Shown: piece after piece, positions 47,262 to 55,912 of the stretch | Position numbering within the stretch: the first letter of the stretch is position 1 | Layout of the letters: each line of letters begins with the position of its first letter | NCBI GenBank assembly: GCA_018661505.1 | Contig: JABJIE010000017.1 | Coordinates: 43,136 to 107,135 of the forward strand | Direction: 5' to 3' | DNA: 64,000 nucleotides | From: Lentimicrobiaceae bacterium | GTDB lineage: Bacteria; Bacteroidota; Bacteroidia; Bacteroidales; F082 | Position numbers and translations under genes: made by a program | Notes under the pieces: model-generated | Told to the model about the DNA's origin: nothing | The model's database searches: none | What the model saw: only the letters and a program-made list of their open reading frames with translations

Positions 47262-49886
47262 ATGGATATGCCCAGTAAATATAATCCGGTAAAAACTGAG
47301 GATAAGTGGTATGAGCATTGGATGAGTAAGAAATATTTTCATTCATTACCAGATGATAGGGAGCCTTACACAATAGTAATTCCACCACCAAACGTTACCG
47401 GTGTTTTGCACATGGGGCATATGCTGAATAATACCATACAGGATGTGCTAATAAGACGTGCTCGTATGCAAGGTAAAAATGCATGTTGGGTGCCAGGAAC
47501 AGATCATGCTTCAATTGCAACTGAGGCAAAGGTTGTTAATAAACTCAAGCTTGATGGTATAAATAAGAAGGATCTATCTAGAGAAGAATTTTTGAATCAT
47601 GCCTGGGAATGGACTGATAAACATGGAGGTATAATATTAGAACAACTCAAGAAACTGGGGGCATCATGTGATTGGGATCGTACGGCATTTACAATGAGTG
47701 AATCATTACATGATTCTGTAATTGATGTTTTTATAGATATGTACAAAAAAGGGTTGGTGTACAGAGGTGTAAGGATGATAAACTGGGATCCACAAGCAAA
47801 AACCGCCGTCAGTGATGAGGAGGTAATGCACAAGGAACTACAATCCAAACTATACTACCTAAAATATAAGATCGAAGGCCATGATGAATACCTAACAATT
47901 GCCACAACTCGTCCTGAAACGATATTGGGTGATACTGCTGTATGTGTTCATCCTGATGATGATAGATTTACTAAGTTTCATGGTAAAAAAGTTGTTGTAC
48001 CATTAGTAAATCGCACTATACCAATAATCACAGATGAGTATGTTGATCGTGAATTTGGTACAGGCGCTCTTAAAATTACTCCTGCACACGATGTGAACGA
48101 TTATGAAATTGGAATAAAACATAAACTTTCATCTATTGATATTTTTAATGATGATGGAACAATGAGTGAATCTGCCGAGCTGTATATAGGAATGGACAGG
48201 TTTGAAGTGCGTGACCAAATAATTATAGACCTTAAGAAAGCAGGGAACCTTGTAAAAGCTGAGGACTATACAAATAAAGTTGGCTTTTCAGAAAGAACGG
48301 ATGTTATTATTGAACCAAAACTTAGCCAGCAGTGGTTCTTGAAAATGAGTGAGCTTGGAAAAGCCGCTCTGGATGTTGTTGAAAGTGGAGAAATAAATTT
48401 TCATCCCCCCATGTTTAAAAACATATATAGGCATTGGATGGAAAATTTGCGTGATTGGAATATATCACGTCAATTATGGTGGGGGCAGAGAATACCTGTT
48501 TTTTATCTTCCGGATGGAAATTATGTTGTTGCAAAAACTCAAGAAGAAGCTCTGGATATTGCAAGAGAAGAGTTCGGTAATACCAATATTTCAATTGATC
48601 AATTAAGGCAAGATGAAGACGTTTTTGATACTTGGTTTTCATCATGGTTATGGCCCATTTCAGTTTTTGATGGAATAAGAAATCCAGATAATGAAGAGGT
48701 TAATTATTATTATCCTACCAATGATTTGGTAACAGGACCAGATATTATTTTTTTCTGGGTTGCAAGAATGATAATGGCAGGGCTAGAGTACCGAAAAGAT
48801 ATTCCTTTTAAAAATGTTTATTTCACAGGGATAGTAAGAGATAAGATTGGACGAAAGATGTCTAAGACCTTAGGTAATTCCCCAGATCCTTTGGATTTAA
48901 TCAAACAATTTGGTGCTGATGGTGTGCGGATTGGCATGCTATTAACGGCTCCTGCTGGAAATGACCTTCCATTTGACCCTGCATTATGTGAACAAGGAAG
49001 AAATTTCAGTAATAAAATTTGGAATGCATTGCGTCTAATTAAGGGGTGGGAAATTGATGATAAATTAGAGCAAACAGAAAATAATAGCCTTGGTATTAAG
49101 TGGTTTGATGCCAAATACAATAAAATATTCCGTGAAATTGAGGCTAATTTTTCTAAGTATCGAATTTCAGATTCATTAATGTCTATTTATAAACTAATAT
49201 GGGATGACTTTTGTTCTTGGTACTTGGAAATTATTAAACCAGGATATCAAAAACCCATAGATAGACAAACCTATGAATCTACCCTTAACTTTTTTGAAAA
49301 CTTGATGAAGGTATTGCATCCATTTATGCCATTTATTTCAGAAGAAGTTTGGCACCAACTTAGAAAAAGAGAAGAAGGAGATGACATTATCATATCCCAG
49401 CAACCTCAAGAGGCAATGTTTGATGAAAAAATAATTGATGGATTTGAAAAAGCAGAAAGTATAATAGTAGCGATTAGAAATATTCGAAAAGAAAAAAATA
49501 TTCCTCAAAAAGAATCAATAGAGCTAATGGTGAAGGAAAATAATTCACCTAAGTTTGATTTTTATCCTCTCGTTGGCAAGCTATGTAATATATCTAACAT
49601 TGAGTTTGTAAAGGAAAAACATGAAGGCTCATTCACATTTACGGTTGGAGCTCAAGAGTTTTATATCCCATTGAGTGAGGGAATTGATGTTGAATCAGAG
49701 ATTGCAAAACTGGAGGAAGAACTTAAATACACAAGAGGATTTTTAAACACCGTAGCAAAAAAGCTTTCCAACGAAAGATTTGTAAACAATGCCCCTGAAG
49801 CCGTTGTGCAAAAAGAACGTCAAAAGCAGGCAGATTCAAAGGATAGAATTACTGTTATTGAGAAACAACTAGCAGATCTAAAATAA
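47262..49886 (+). CDS. valS: Valyl-tRNA synthetase
   Basis: 874 aa; PPPNVTGVLHMGHMLNNTIQDVLIRRARMQG; DKIGRKMSKTLGNSPDP (KMSKS); C-terminal coiled coil. Confidence 0.98.
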   Translation: MDMPSKYNPVKTEDKWYEHWMSKKYFHSLPDDREPYTIVIPPPNVTGVLHMGHMLNNTIQDVLIRRARMQGKNACWVPGTDHASIATEAKVVNKLKLDGINKKDLSREEFLNHAWEWTDKHGGIILEQLKKLGASCDWDRTAFTMSESLHDSVIDVFIDMYKKGLVYRGVRMINWDPQAKTAVSDEEVMHKELQSKLYYLKYKIEGHDEYLTIATTRPETILGDTAVCVHPDDDRFTKFHGKKVVVPLVNRTIPIITDEYVDREFGTGALKITPAHDVNDYEIGIKHKLSSIDIFNDDGTMSESAELYIGMDRFEVRDQIIIDLKKAGNLVKAEDYTNKVGFSERTDVIIEPKLSQQWFLKMSELGKAALDVVESGEINFHPPMFKNIYRHWMENLRDWNISRQLWWGQRIPVFYLPDGNYVVAKTQEEALDIAREEFGNTNISIDQLRQDEDVFDTWFSSWLWPISVFDGIRNPDNEEVNYYYPTNDLVTGPDIIFFWVARMIMAGLEYRKDIPFKNVYFTGIVRDKIGRKMSKTLGNSPDPLDLIKQFGADGVRIGMLLTAPAGNDLPFDPALCEQGRNFSNKIWNALRLIKGWEIDDKLEQTENNSLGIKWFDAKYNKIFREIEANFSKYRISDSLMSIYKLIWDDFCSWYLEIIKPGYQKPIDRQTYESTLNFFENLMKVLHPFMPFISEEVWHQLRKREEGDDIIISQQPQEAMFDEKIIDGFEKAESIIVAIRNIRKEKNIPQKESIELMVKENNSPKFDFYPLVGKLCNISNIEFVKEKHEGSFTFTVGAQEFYIPLSEGIDVESEIAKLEEELKYTRGFLNTVAKKLSNERFVNNAPEAVVQKERQKQADSKDRITVIEKQLADLK

Positions 49887-49919
49887 CGTAGATTACTTAA
49901 TCTGTGTAACCTTATTAAA

Positions 49920-50873
49920 TTATCGCAATTTAAGTTTTGTGCCAACTTCAACTTGTATACCCTGGGGTAGGTTGTTAATTTTGTAGAGCCTTTTTAATCT
50001 AATCCCAAAATTTTGAGATATGCTATGCATTGTTTCACCATTTGTGACGGTATGGAATTCAAATTCCTTATCAGCTTTACGCCTTTTGCGTTCCAAATAG
50101 ATTATCTCACCGATTTGTAAGGTATTATCCTTTTTTAAGTCATTATATTTTCTGACCTGCCAGCTATAAATCTCAAACTCCTCTGCCAATCCCCAATATG
50201 TATCTCCTTTTGTTATAATTATAAGTTTCTTGCCATTATTTTCATATATTTTTCTACCAGAGGACCAGGTATCAACATGTTTAAATTCAGAAACAGAAAT
50301 AGCTGAAGAAGTACCTTTTTCAACTTGTTTTTTATTGGTTTTTGTTGCTCTTCCCTTATCGTATTGTTGTAAGTTATATTTTTCAATTATCTTTATTAGG
50401 AGTTGCGGATATTTAGGATTCGTTGCATAACCAGCTTTCTTTAAGCCATATGCCCAACTTTTATAATCGGTTATTTTATATTCAAAAAGGAATGAATATC
50501 TACCTCTTTGAGTCAGAAATTTGGAATGGTCTCTGTAGGAATCTTCAGCCTTTTTATATTTTCTAAAACATTCATCTGCCTCATCATCATCTATATGGAA
50601 TGTTTTGCCATCCCAACCCTTGTGGCATTTTATTCCAAAGTGATTGTTTGCCTTTCTAGCAAGCGTGCTATTACCACTTCCTGATTCAAGAATTCCTTGC
50701 GCAAGAGTTATGGATGCAGGTATCTTATACTCCTTCTGTTTTTTAATGGCAATACTCTTGTAAATATTTATGTACTCTTCTGTGGTTATTCGGGTTTGAC
50801 CTCTTAATGATGATGAAGCCAATGCCATTATCGACAGGTACAGAACCAAATATTTAAAGTTTATTCTATGCAA
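49920..50873 (-). CDS. Glucosaminidase-domain cell wall hydrolase with LysM repeats
   Basis: 317 aa; PASITLAQGILESGSGNSTLARKANNHFGIKCH; C-terminal LysM (FHTVTNGETMHSISQNFGIRLKRLYKINNL). Confidence 0.94.
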   Translation of the reverse strand: MHRINFKYLVLYLSIMALASSSLRGQTRITTEEYINIYKSIAIKKQKEYKIPASITLAQGILESGSGNSTLARKANNHFGIKCHKGWDGKTFHIDDDEADECFRKYKKAEDSYRDHSKFLTQRGRYSFLFEYKITDYKSWAYGLKKAGYATNPKYPQLLIKIIEKYNLQQYDKGRATKTNKKQVEKGTSSAISVSEFKHVDTWSSGRKIYENNGKKLIIITKGDTYWGLAEEFEIYSWQVRKYNDLKKDNTLQIGEIIYLERKRRKADKEFEFHTVTNGETMHSISQNFGIRLKRLYKINNLPQGIQVEVGTKLKLR

Positions 50874-51013
50874 TGTTCAAGATTGTAACAAAAACAAATG
50901 TATATGATTAACATTTCTGTAATTAATGTAAGCAACGCTTTTTTAAACAAATCATTGTTACTAATAGCAGCGTAGAGATATAATTAGGTATTTTTGAACA
51001 CTAATTTAGCTTT

Positions 51014-51643
51014 ATGGACCATAACTTAATTTTGAAATATTTCAATGACTTGTCAGATAGACAAATTGAACAGTTTACCCAATTGAAGGAACTATATGAT
51101 TACTGGAATCAAAGAATAAATGTGATTTCTCGAAAGGACATGGATAATTTTTATCTCCATCATGTATTACATTCCTTGGCCATAGCAAAGGTTGTTTCTT
51201 TTAAGGCCTATACTGAAATTATGGACGCCGGAACAGGTGGAGGTTTTCCCGGTATTCCACTCGCGATATTATTTCCAGAGGCCAAATTCTACCTCGTTGA
51301 TTCCATAGGGAAAAAGATAAAAGTTGTAAATGAAGTAACTAGTAGTCTAGGAATTAAAAATGTGGAAGCACACCAGCTTAGGATGGAGCAGGTAAAATTA
51401 AATTTTGATTTTGTAATTAGCAGGGCTGTTACTTCTCTGCCACTATTTATGAAATGGACATCTTATAAATTTCATGGTAAATCATTCAATGCCATTCCAA
51501 ATGGAATACTTTACTTAAAAGGTGGGGATGTTCAGTCGGAACTGATGTCATTAAAAAAATTTAAAAAGTCTACATATAAAATCCCAGATTTTTTTGATGA
51601 GGAGTACTTTGAGACAAAAAAAGTAATTCATGTTTTTAGATAG
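51014..51643 (+). CDS. rsmG: 16S rRNA (guanine527-N7)-methyltransferase
   Basis: 209 aa; NVISRKDMDNFYLHHVLHSLAIAK; MDAGTGGGFPGIPLAILFPEAKFYLVDSIGKKIKVV. Confidence 0.96.
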   Translation: MDHNLILKYFNDLSDRQIEQFTQLKELYDYWNQRINVISRKDMDNFYLHHVLHSLAIAKVVSFKAYTEIMDAGTGGGFPGIPLAILFPEAKFYLVDSIGKKIKVVNEVTSSLGIKNVEAHQLRMEQVKLNFDFVISRAVTSLPLFMKWTSYKFHGKSFNAIPNGILYLKGGDVQSELMSLKKFKKSTYKIPDFFDEEYFETKKVIHVFR

Positions 51644-51860
51644 GGGTTAAAAATTTACTTGGGTATTGGTTGTCAATTATATATATGTATAAGCATCACC
51701 TTTGTAATGCCTACGTTACTTAGACAAAATATAATAAAGCAAACCACATAATCTTAAAAAGTTTAGACTTCATAAATAATTTATCTTAAATTCGCCCATT
51801 CATTAAAAAATGCAATACAATTTAGAGTTCTACTTTTAATCAAACATAAATCAATCGTAT

Positions 51861-53408
51861 ATGGAACAAGATGATAGTCTAAAAGACAAAGTTGCAAACC
51901 AAGCAGAAGGCGGATTTAAAGGACACCCAAGGGGGTTAATGACACTTTTCTTCTCGGAAATGTGGGAAAGATTCTGTTACTATGGTATGCGGGTCCTACT
52001 TACACTTTATTTGGTTAAATCCCTTTTGATGGGCGATGCTGAAGCTAGTTTAATGTACGGAGCATATACAGCATTAATATATGCTGCTCCGGTACTTGGA
52101 GGAAAACTAGCCGATAAATATTTAGGTTACAGATATGCAATATTGCTAGGAGCTGTACTTATGGCAATTGGCGAATTTCTTATTCTAGGCGGAAACCAAG
52201 CATTCCTGTTAATTGGTATGGGCGCTTTAATTGTAGGGAATGGATACTTTAAAGCAAATATATCTACAATAGTAGGTAAACTTTATAAAGATGATGACCC
52301 TAGAAGAGACTCAGGATTTACCATCTTTTATATAGGAATCAATATCGGAGCACTTCTTGCTACAACTGTTGTTGCATATGTTGGAGAGACCTATGGATTT
52401 AAATATGGCTTTGGATTGGCTGGTTTAGGTATGCTTGCAGGATTAATTATATTCTATACTGGTAGAGCACAGTATGCTGCTGCACCAGGGTTAGATTTTC
52501 GCGAAGCTGGACTAACAATAAAATGGGGAATGAAGACTTATCAGTTAATCACCCTCGGATCCTTGCTACTTATTCCTCTATGCTACATATTAATACTTAA
52601 TAACACTTTTGAAATCTATGTTGGTGGAAATGGTTTCACTTTTCCACTTATGACCGTGCTATTAATCGGGCTATTCATTTATGTAGCCATGAGCTTAATT
52701 AAAGCAGGTGTTGCTGTGAGTAAGACCTATAGGGATAGAATGGTAGCACTTGTTATATTCATGGTTATTAACATCATTTTCTGGGCTTGTTTTGAACAAG
52801 CAGGAACATCACTTACACTTTTCGCAGACAGAAATGTAGATCGTGAAATATTTGGATGGATTATGCCAGCTTCCATGACTCAGTTTTTTAACCCATTTTT
52901 TATCGTAATATTTGGGTCAATATTCTCAATAATGTGGGTAAAACTTGATAAGATAGGTAAAAATCCAAGTATTCCAATGAAATTCTCTCTTGGAATTTTT
53001 CAATTGGGATTAGGGTTTTTAGTAACTCTATTAGGTTTAGAATTTGTTGATTCAAACTATATGGTACCATTGCTAACGCTTGTATTTTTATACATGCTTC
53101 ATACATCAGGAGAGTTATTCATATCTCCAATTGGCCTCTCCATGGTTACTAAGTTAGCTCCAAAGAATATTTCTGGAACAGCCATGGGTGGATGGTTTCT
53201 TAGTTTCGCCATAGCAAATTATGCAGGTGGTTTAATTGCCACACTAACTGGTGGACATGGTGGTGGTGAAGGAGAAGCTACTGCTGCAAGTGGACTTATT
53301 CAATACACAGATGTTTTCTCTACAATTGGATTTGTTTTGATTGCATTTGCAGTATTAATTGCTTTTCTTGCTAAGCCTCTTAATAAGCTTATGCACGGAG
53401 TTAAGTAA
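51861..53408 (+). CDS. Peptide MFS transporter (POT/PTR family)
   Basis: 515 aa; HPRGLMTLFFSEMWERFCYYGMRVLLTLYL; PTR2 motifs GGKLADKYLGYR and DPRRDSGFTIFYIGINIGAL. Confidence 0.96.
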   Translation: MEQDDSLKDKVANQAEGGFKGHPRGLMTLFFSEMWERFCYYGMRVLLTLYLVKSLLMGDAEASLMYGAYTALIYAAPVLGGKLADKYLGYRYAILLGAVLMAIGEFLILGGNQAFLLIGMGALIVGNGYFKANISTIVGKLYKDDDPRRDSGFTIFYIGINIGALLATTVVAYVGETYGFKYGFGLAGLGMLAGLIIFYTGRAQYAAAPGLDFREAGLTIKWGMKTYQLITLGSLLLIPLCYILILNNTFEIYVGGNGFTFPLMTVLLIGLFIYVAMSLIKAGVAVSKTYRDRMVALVIFMVINIIFWACFEQAGTSLTLFADRNVDREIFGWIMPASMTQFFNPFFIVIFGSIFSIMWVKLDKIGKNPSIPMKFSLGIFQLGLGFLVTLLGLEFVDSNYMVPLLTLVFLYMLHTSGELFISPIGLSMVTKLAPKNISGTAMGGWFLSFAIANYAGGLIATLTGGHGGGEGEATAASGLIQYTDVFSTIGFVLIAFAVLIAFLAKPLNKLMHGVK

Positions 53409-53431
53409 TTTAATTCATTTTAAAGAATTTG

Positions 53432-53458
53432 AAAGGCACCTTTGGGTGCCTTTTTATT
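53432..53458 (+). terminator. Intrinsic terminator downstream of the POT transporter
   Basis: AAAGGCACC-TTTG-GGTGCCTTT followed by TTATTTT. Confidence 0.88.
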
Positions 53459-53746
53459 TTGTGTCAAATTTAGATTTACACATAAATAAATTGCAATTGG
53501 GCATATCATATATCAATAATTACAAATAGAAATAAGAGTAGATATCGACTTAATATATTGATAGTAATTGAAAGCTTGAATACATAAACAAAGAAATCCA
53601 ACATTAGAAATTGATTAGTTTACTTTGTGATTGCAGGGAACCTAGTAATTTGTTTAAAGTTCCCATGCCACAAGTTGAAAATGGTTAGAAAGAAAATGTA
53701 TTTTTGCTTCCTGTAACTTAGAAACAATTTTAAAACTTAAACTATT

Positions 53747-55207
53747 ATGGGTAAGGATATTCTAAAACTCAAACCTGAATCTGTATGGCGAAATTTCTAT
53801 GAGCTAACTCAGATTCCTCGTCCTTCAAAGAAGGAAAAGAAAGCAATAAAATACCTCAAGAAATTTGGTGAGAATTTAGGTTTAGAGACCATAGTTGATG
53901 AGATAGGCAATGTAATTATTAAAAAGCCAGCAACAGATGGAATGGAAGACCGAAAAGGTATTATTTTGCAGGCTCATATTGATATGGTTCCACAAAAAAA
54001 TGCTGATACAGAACATGATTTTGAAAAGCACCCAATTGATGCATACATAGATGGTGACTGGGTTACAGCTAGAGGAACTACCTTAGGGGCAGACAATGGT
54101 ATGGGAGTAGCTGCTGCTATGTCTGTACTTGAAGCAAAAGATATTGAACATGGCCCCATTGAAGTACTTATCACAATGGATGAAGAAACTGGCATGACAG
54201 GTGCTGAGAACCTAAAAGCTGGTATGCTTGACGGGGATATACTTGTTAATTTGGATTCAGAAGACGAAGGAGAATTATACATAGGATGTGCCGGAGGAAT
54301 TGATACTACTGGGGAATTTAAATTTAAAGCAGAAGATGTTCCTGAGGGGATGATAGCATTTAAATTAGCCGTTAAAGGACTAAGAGGAGGTCATTCTGGT
54401 TTGGATATAAACCTAGGAAGAGGAAATGCAAATAAAATAATGAATATTCTCCTGCTCAAAGGAAGCGAAAAATATGGACTCAGACTTTCTGAAATAAATG
54501 GAGGTAGTCTAAGGAATGCAATTCCACGTGAATCATTTGTAGTAGCAACTGTACCAGAAGTCAATAAGGGTGATTTTACACAATTTGTAAAGGAGTTTGA
54601 GGATATTGTTAAAGATGAATTCAAAGATACTGATGCAGGTGTGGTTGTATTAGCTGAGGAGACGGAAATGCCCAAAAAACTGATTGATGATAAAACAGCA
54701 CAGAACTTATATGCTGCAGTTGCAGGTTGTCCAAATGGAGTGATTGCCATGAGTGAGAGCGTTAAAGGTATAACGGAAACATCATCAAATCTTGCTATAG
54801 TACAATCCACAGGTAAAAAAATAGAGCTGGCATCATTACAAAGGAGCCTTTCTAATGAGGATAAAGATAAGCTAGGTGCTGAAATGTGTAAGGTTTTTGA
54901 GGCAGCTGGGGCAAAAGCAAACAGCTCAGGTTCATATCCTGGTTGGAAGCCCAATCCTGATTCTCCAATTCTAAAGGAAATGAAAGAAGTATACAAGAAT
55001 AAATTTGGTAAGGTTCCAGAAGTAAAAGTAATACATGCAGGTTTGGAATGTGGTATTTTAGGAGCTACCTATCCAAACTGGGATATGATTTCTTTTGGTC
55101 CAACAATACGAAACCCTCATTCACCCGATGAAATGGTTAATATTGAAACCGTAAAATTGTTTTGGGAATTTCTTGTAGAAACACTTAAATATGTTCCCAA
55201 GAAATAA
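53747..55207 (+). CDS. pepD: Aminoacyl-histidine dipeptidase (PepD, M20)
   Basis: 486 aa; LQAHIDMVPQKN, TTLGADNGMGVAAAMSV, MDEETGMTGA, GLRGGHSG. Confidence 0.96.
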   Translation: MGKDILKLKPESVWRNFYELTQIPRPSKKEKKAIKYLKKFGENLGLETIVDEIGNVIIKKPATDGMEDRKGIILQAHIDMVPQKNADTEHDFEKHPIDAYIDGDWVTARGTTLGADNGMGVAAAMSVLEAKDIEHGPIEVLITMDEETGMTGAENLKAGMLDGDILVNLDSEDEGELYIGCAGGIDTTGEFKFKAEDVPEGMIAFKLAVKGLRGGHSGLDINLGRGNANKIMNILLLKGSEKYGLRLSEINGGSLRNAIPRESFVVATVPEVNKGDFTQFVKEFEDIVKDEFKDTDAGVVVLAEETEMPKKLIDDKTAQNLYAAVAGCPNGVIAMSESVKGITETSSNLAIVQSTGKKIELASLQRSLSNEDKDKLGAEMCKVFEAAGAKANSSGSYPGWKPNPDSPILKEMKEVYKNKFGKVPEVKVIHAGLECGILGATYPNWDMISFGPTIRNPHSPDEMVNIETVKLFWEFLVETLKYVPKK

Positions 55208-55277
55208 TTGAGCTTTTGTTGTGGGTTTAGCATTGGAATTTAAATCCATACCAATTTTAATTTTTTACTAAAAAAGT

Positions 55278-55306
55278 TTGAGATATTAAATAAATTTCTA
55301 ATTTTG
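55278..55306 (+). promoter_or_regulatory. Promoter for rpmH
   Basis: TTG (55278-55280)-N18-TAATTTTG (55299-55306), upstream of rpmH at 55333. Confidence 0.6.
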
Positions 55307-55332
55307 CACCTCCAAAAGAAAATATAAGAGCG

Positions 55333-55485
55333 ATGACAAAAAGAACATTTCAACCATCGGTAAGAAAGAGAAAGAATAAACACGGATTCCGCGAGAGAAT
55401 GTCAAGTGTTAATGGAAGAAAAGTACTCAAAAGAAGAAGATCCAAAGGAAGAAAGAAACTTACTGTTTCTGACGAAGTGCGCTAA
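55333..55485 (+). CDS. rpmH: 50S ribosomal protein L34
   Basis: Own translation: [50 protein letters not shown] (50 aa); below the length cut-off of the supplied ORF track. Confidence 0.98.
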   Translation: MTKRTFQPSVRKRKNKHGFRERMSSVNGRKVLKRRRSKGRKKLTVSDEVR

Positions 55486-55516
55486 TAAGGCGATACGCAT
55501 ATAAATTATACTAATT

Positions 55517-55545
55517 GGGAGGTGTGAATTCATACCTCCCTTTTT
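55517..55545 (+). terminator. Intrinsic terminator downstream of rpmH
   Basis: GGGAGGTGTGA ATT CATACCTCCC TTTTT; strong stem (one G-T wobble) plus U-tract. Confidence 0.88.
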
Positions 55546-55616
55546 AGTTTAATAACTTTTAACTTCAACAATATCCAAACTTATACTAAATTCGCATCAC
55601 TTATATACTGATTAAA

Positions 55617-55877
55617 TTGGAAGCATTATTAAGACTCATATTCATTGTAATTATTATTTATTACGGATTTCGCTTGTTTTTCCGTTATGCTATGCCATGG
55701 TTATTGGCAAGGTTTATGAGAAAGCAGCAAGAGAAATATTCAAATATGGCAGGTTTCGGTAAACAGCAACAAAACTCCAAGTCAGGAGATGTTAATTTCA
55801 AAGAAGCTTCAGGTAATAAAAATAATAATGATAAAGATTTTGGAGAATATGTGGACTTTGAAGAGGTTGAAGATTAG
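55617..55877 (+). CDS. DUF4834 family small membrane protein
   Basis: 86 aa; TM segment then MPWLLARFMRKQQEKYSN...DFGEYVDFEEVED; TTG start. Confidence 0.8.
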   Translation: MEALLRLIFIVIIIYYGFRLFFRYAMPWLLARFMRKQQEKYSNMAGFGKQQQNSKSGDVNFKEASGNKNNNDKDFGEYVDFEEVED

Positions 55878-55912
55878 TTAGCCATTCATCTACAAATACA
55901 AAAGCTGAAATT

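Noticed and set aside
51645-51860. Intergenic region between rsmG and the POT gene examined for tRNA or riboswitch
   Set aside because: No cloverleaf or recognised aptamer motif; a TAAATTCG near 51786 is only a weak -7-like match.
53409-53746. 338-bp intergenic gap after the POT terminator examined for tRNA, small ORF or ncRNA
   Set aside because: No tRNA arm pattern, no ORF above about 12 codons and no strong hairpin beyond the terminator; only AT-rich sequence.
54391-54996. 201-aa minus-strand ORF
   Set aside because: Lies fully antisense within pepD; Ser/Leu/Phe-rich composition is the expected mirror of the coding strand.
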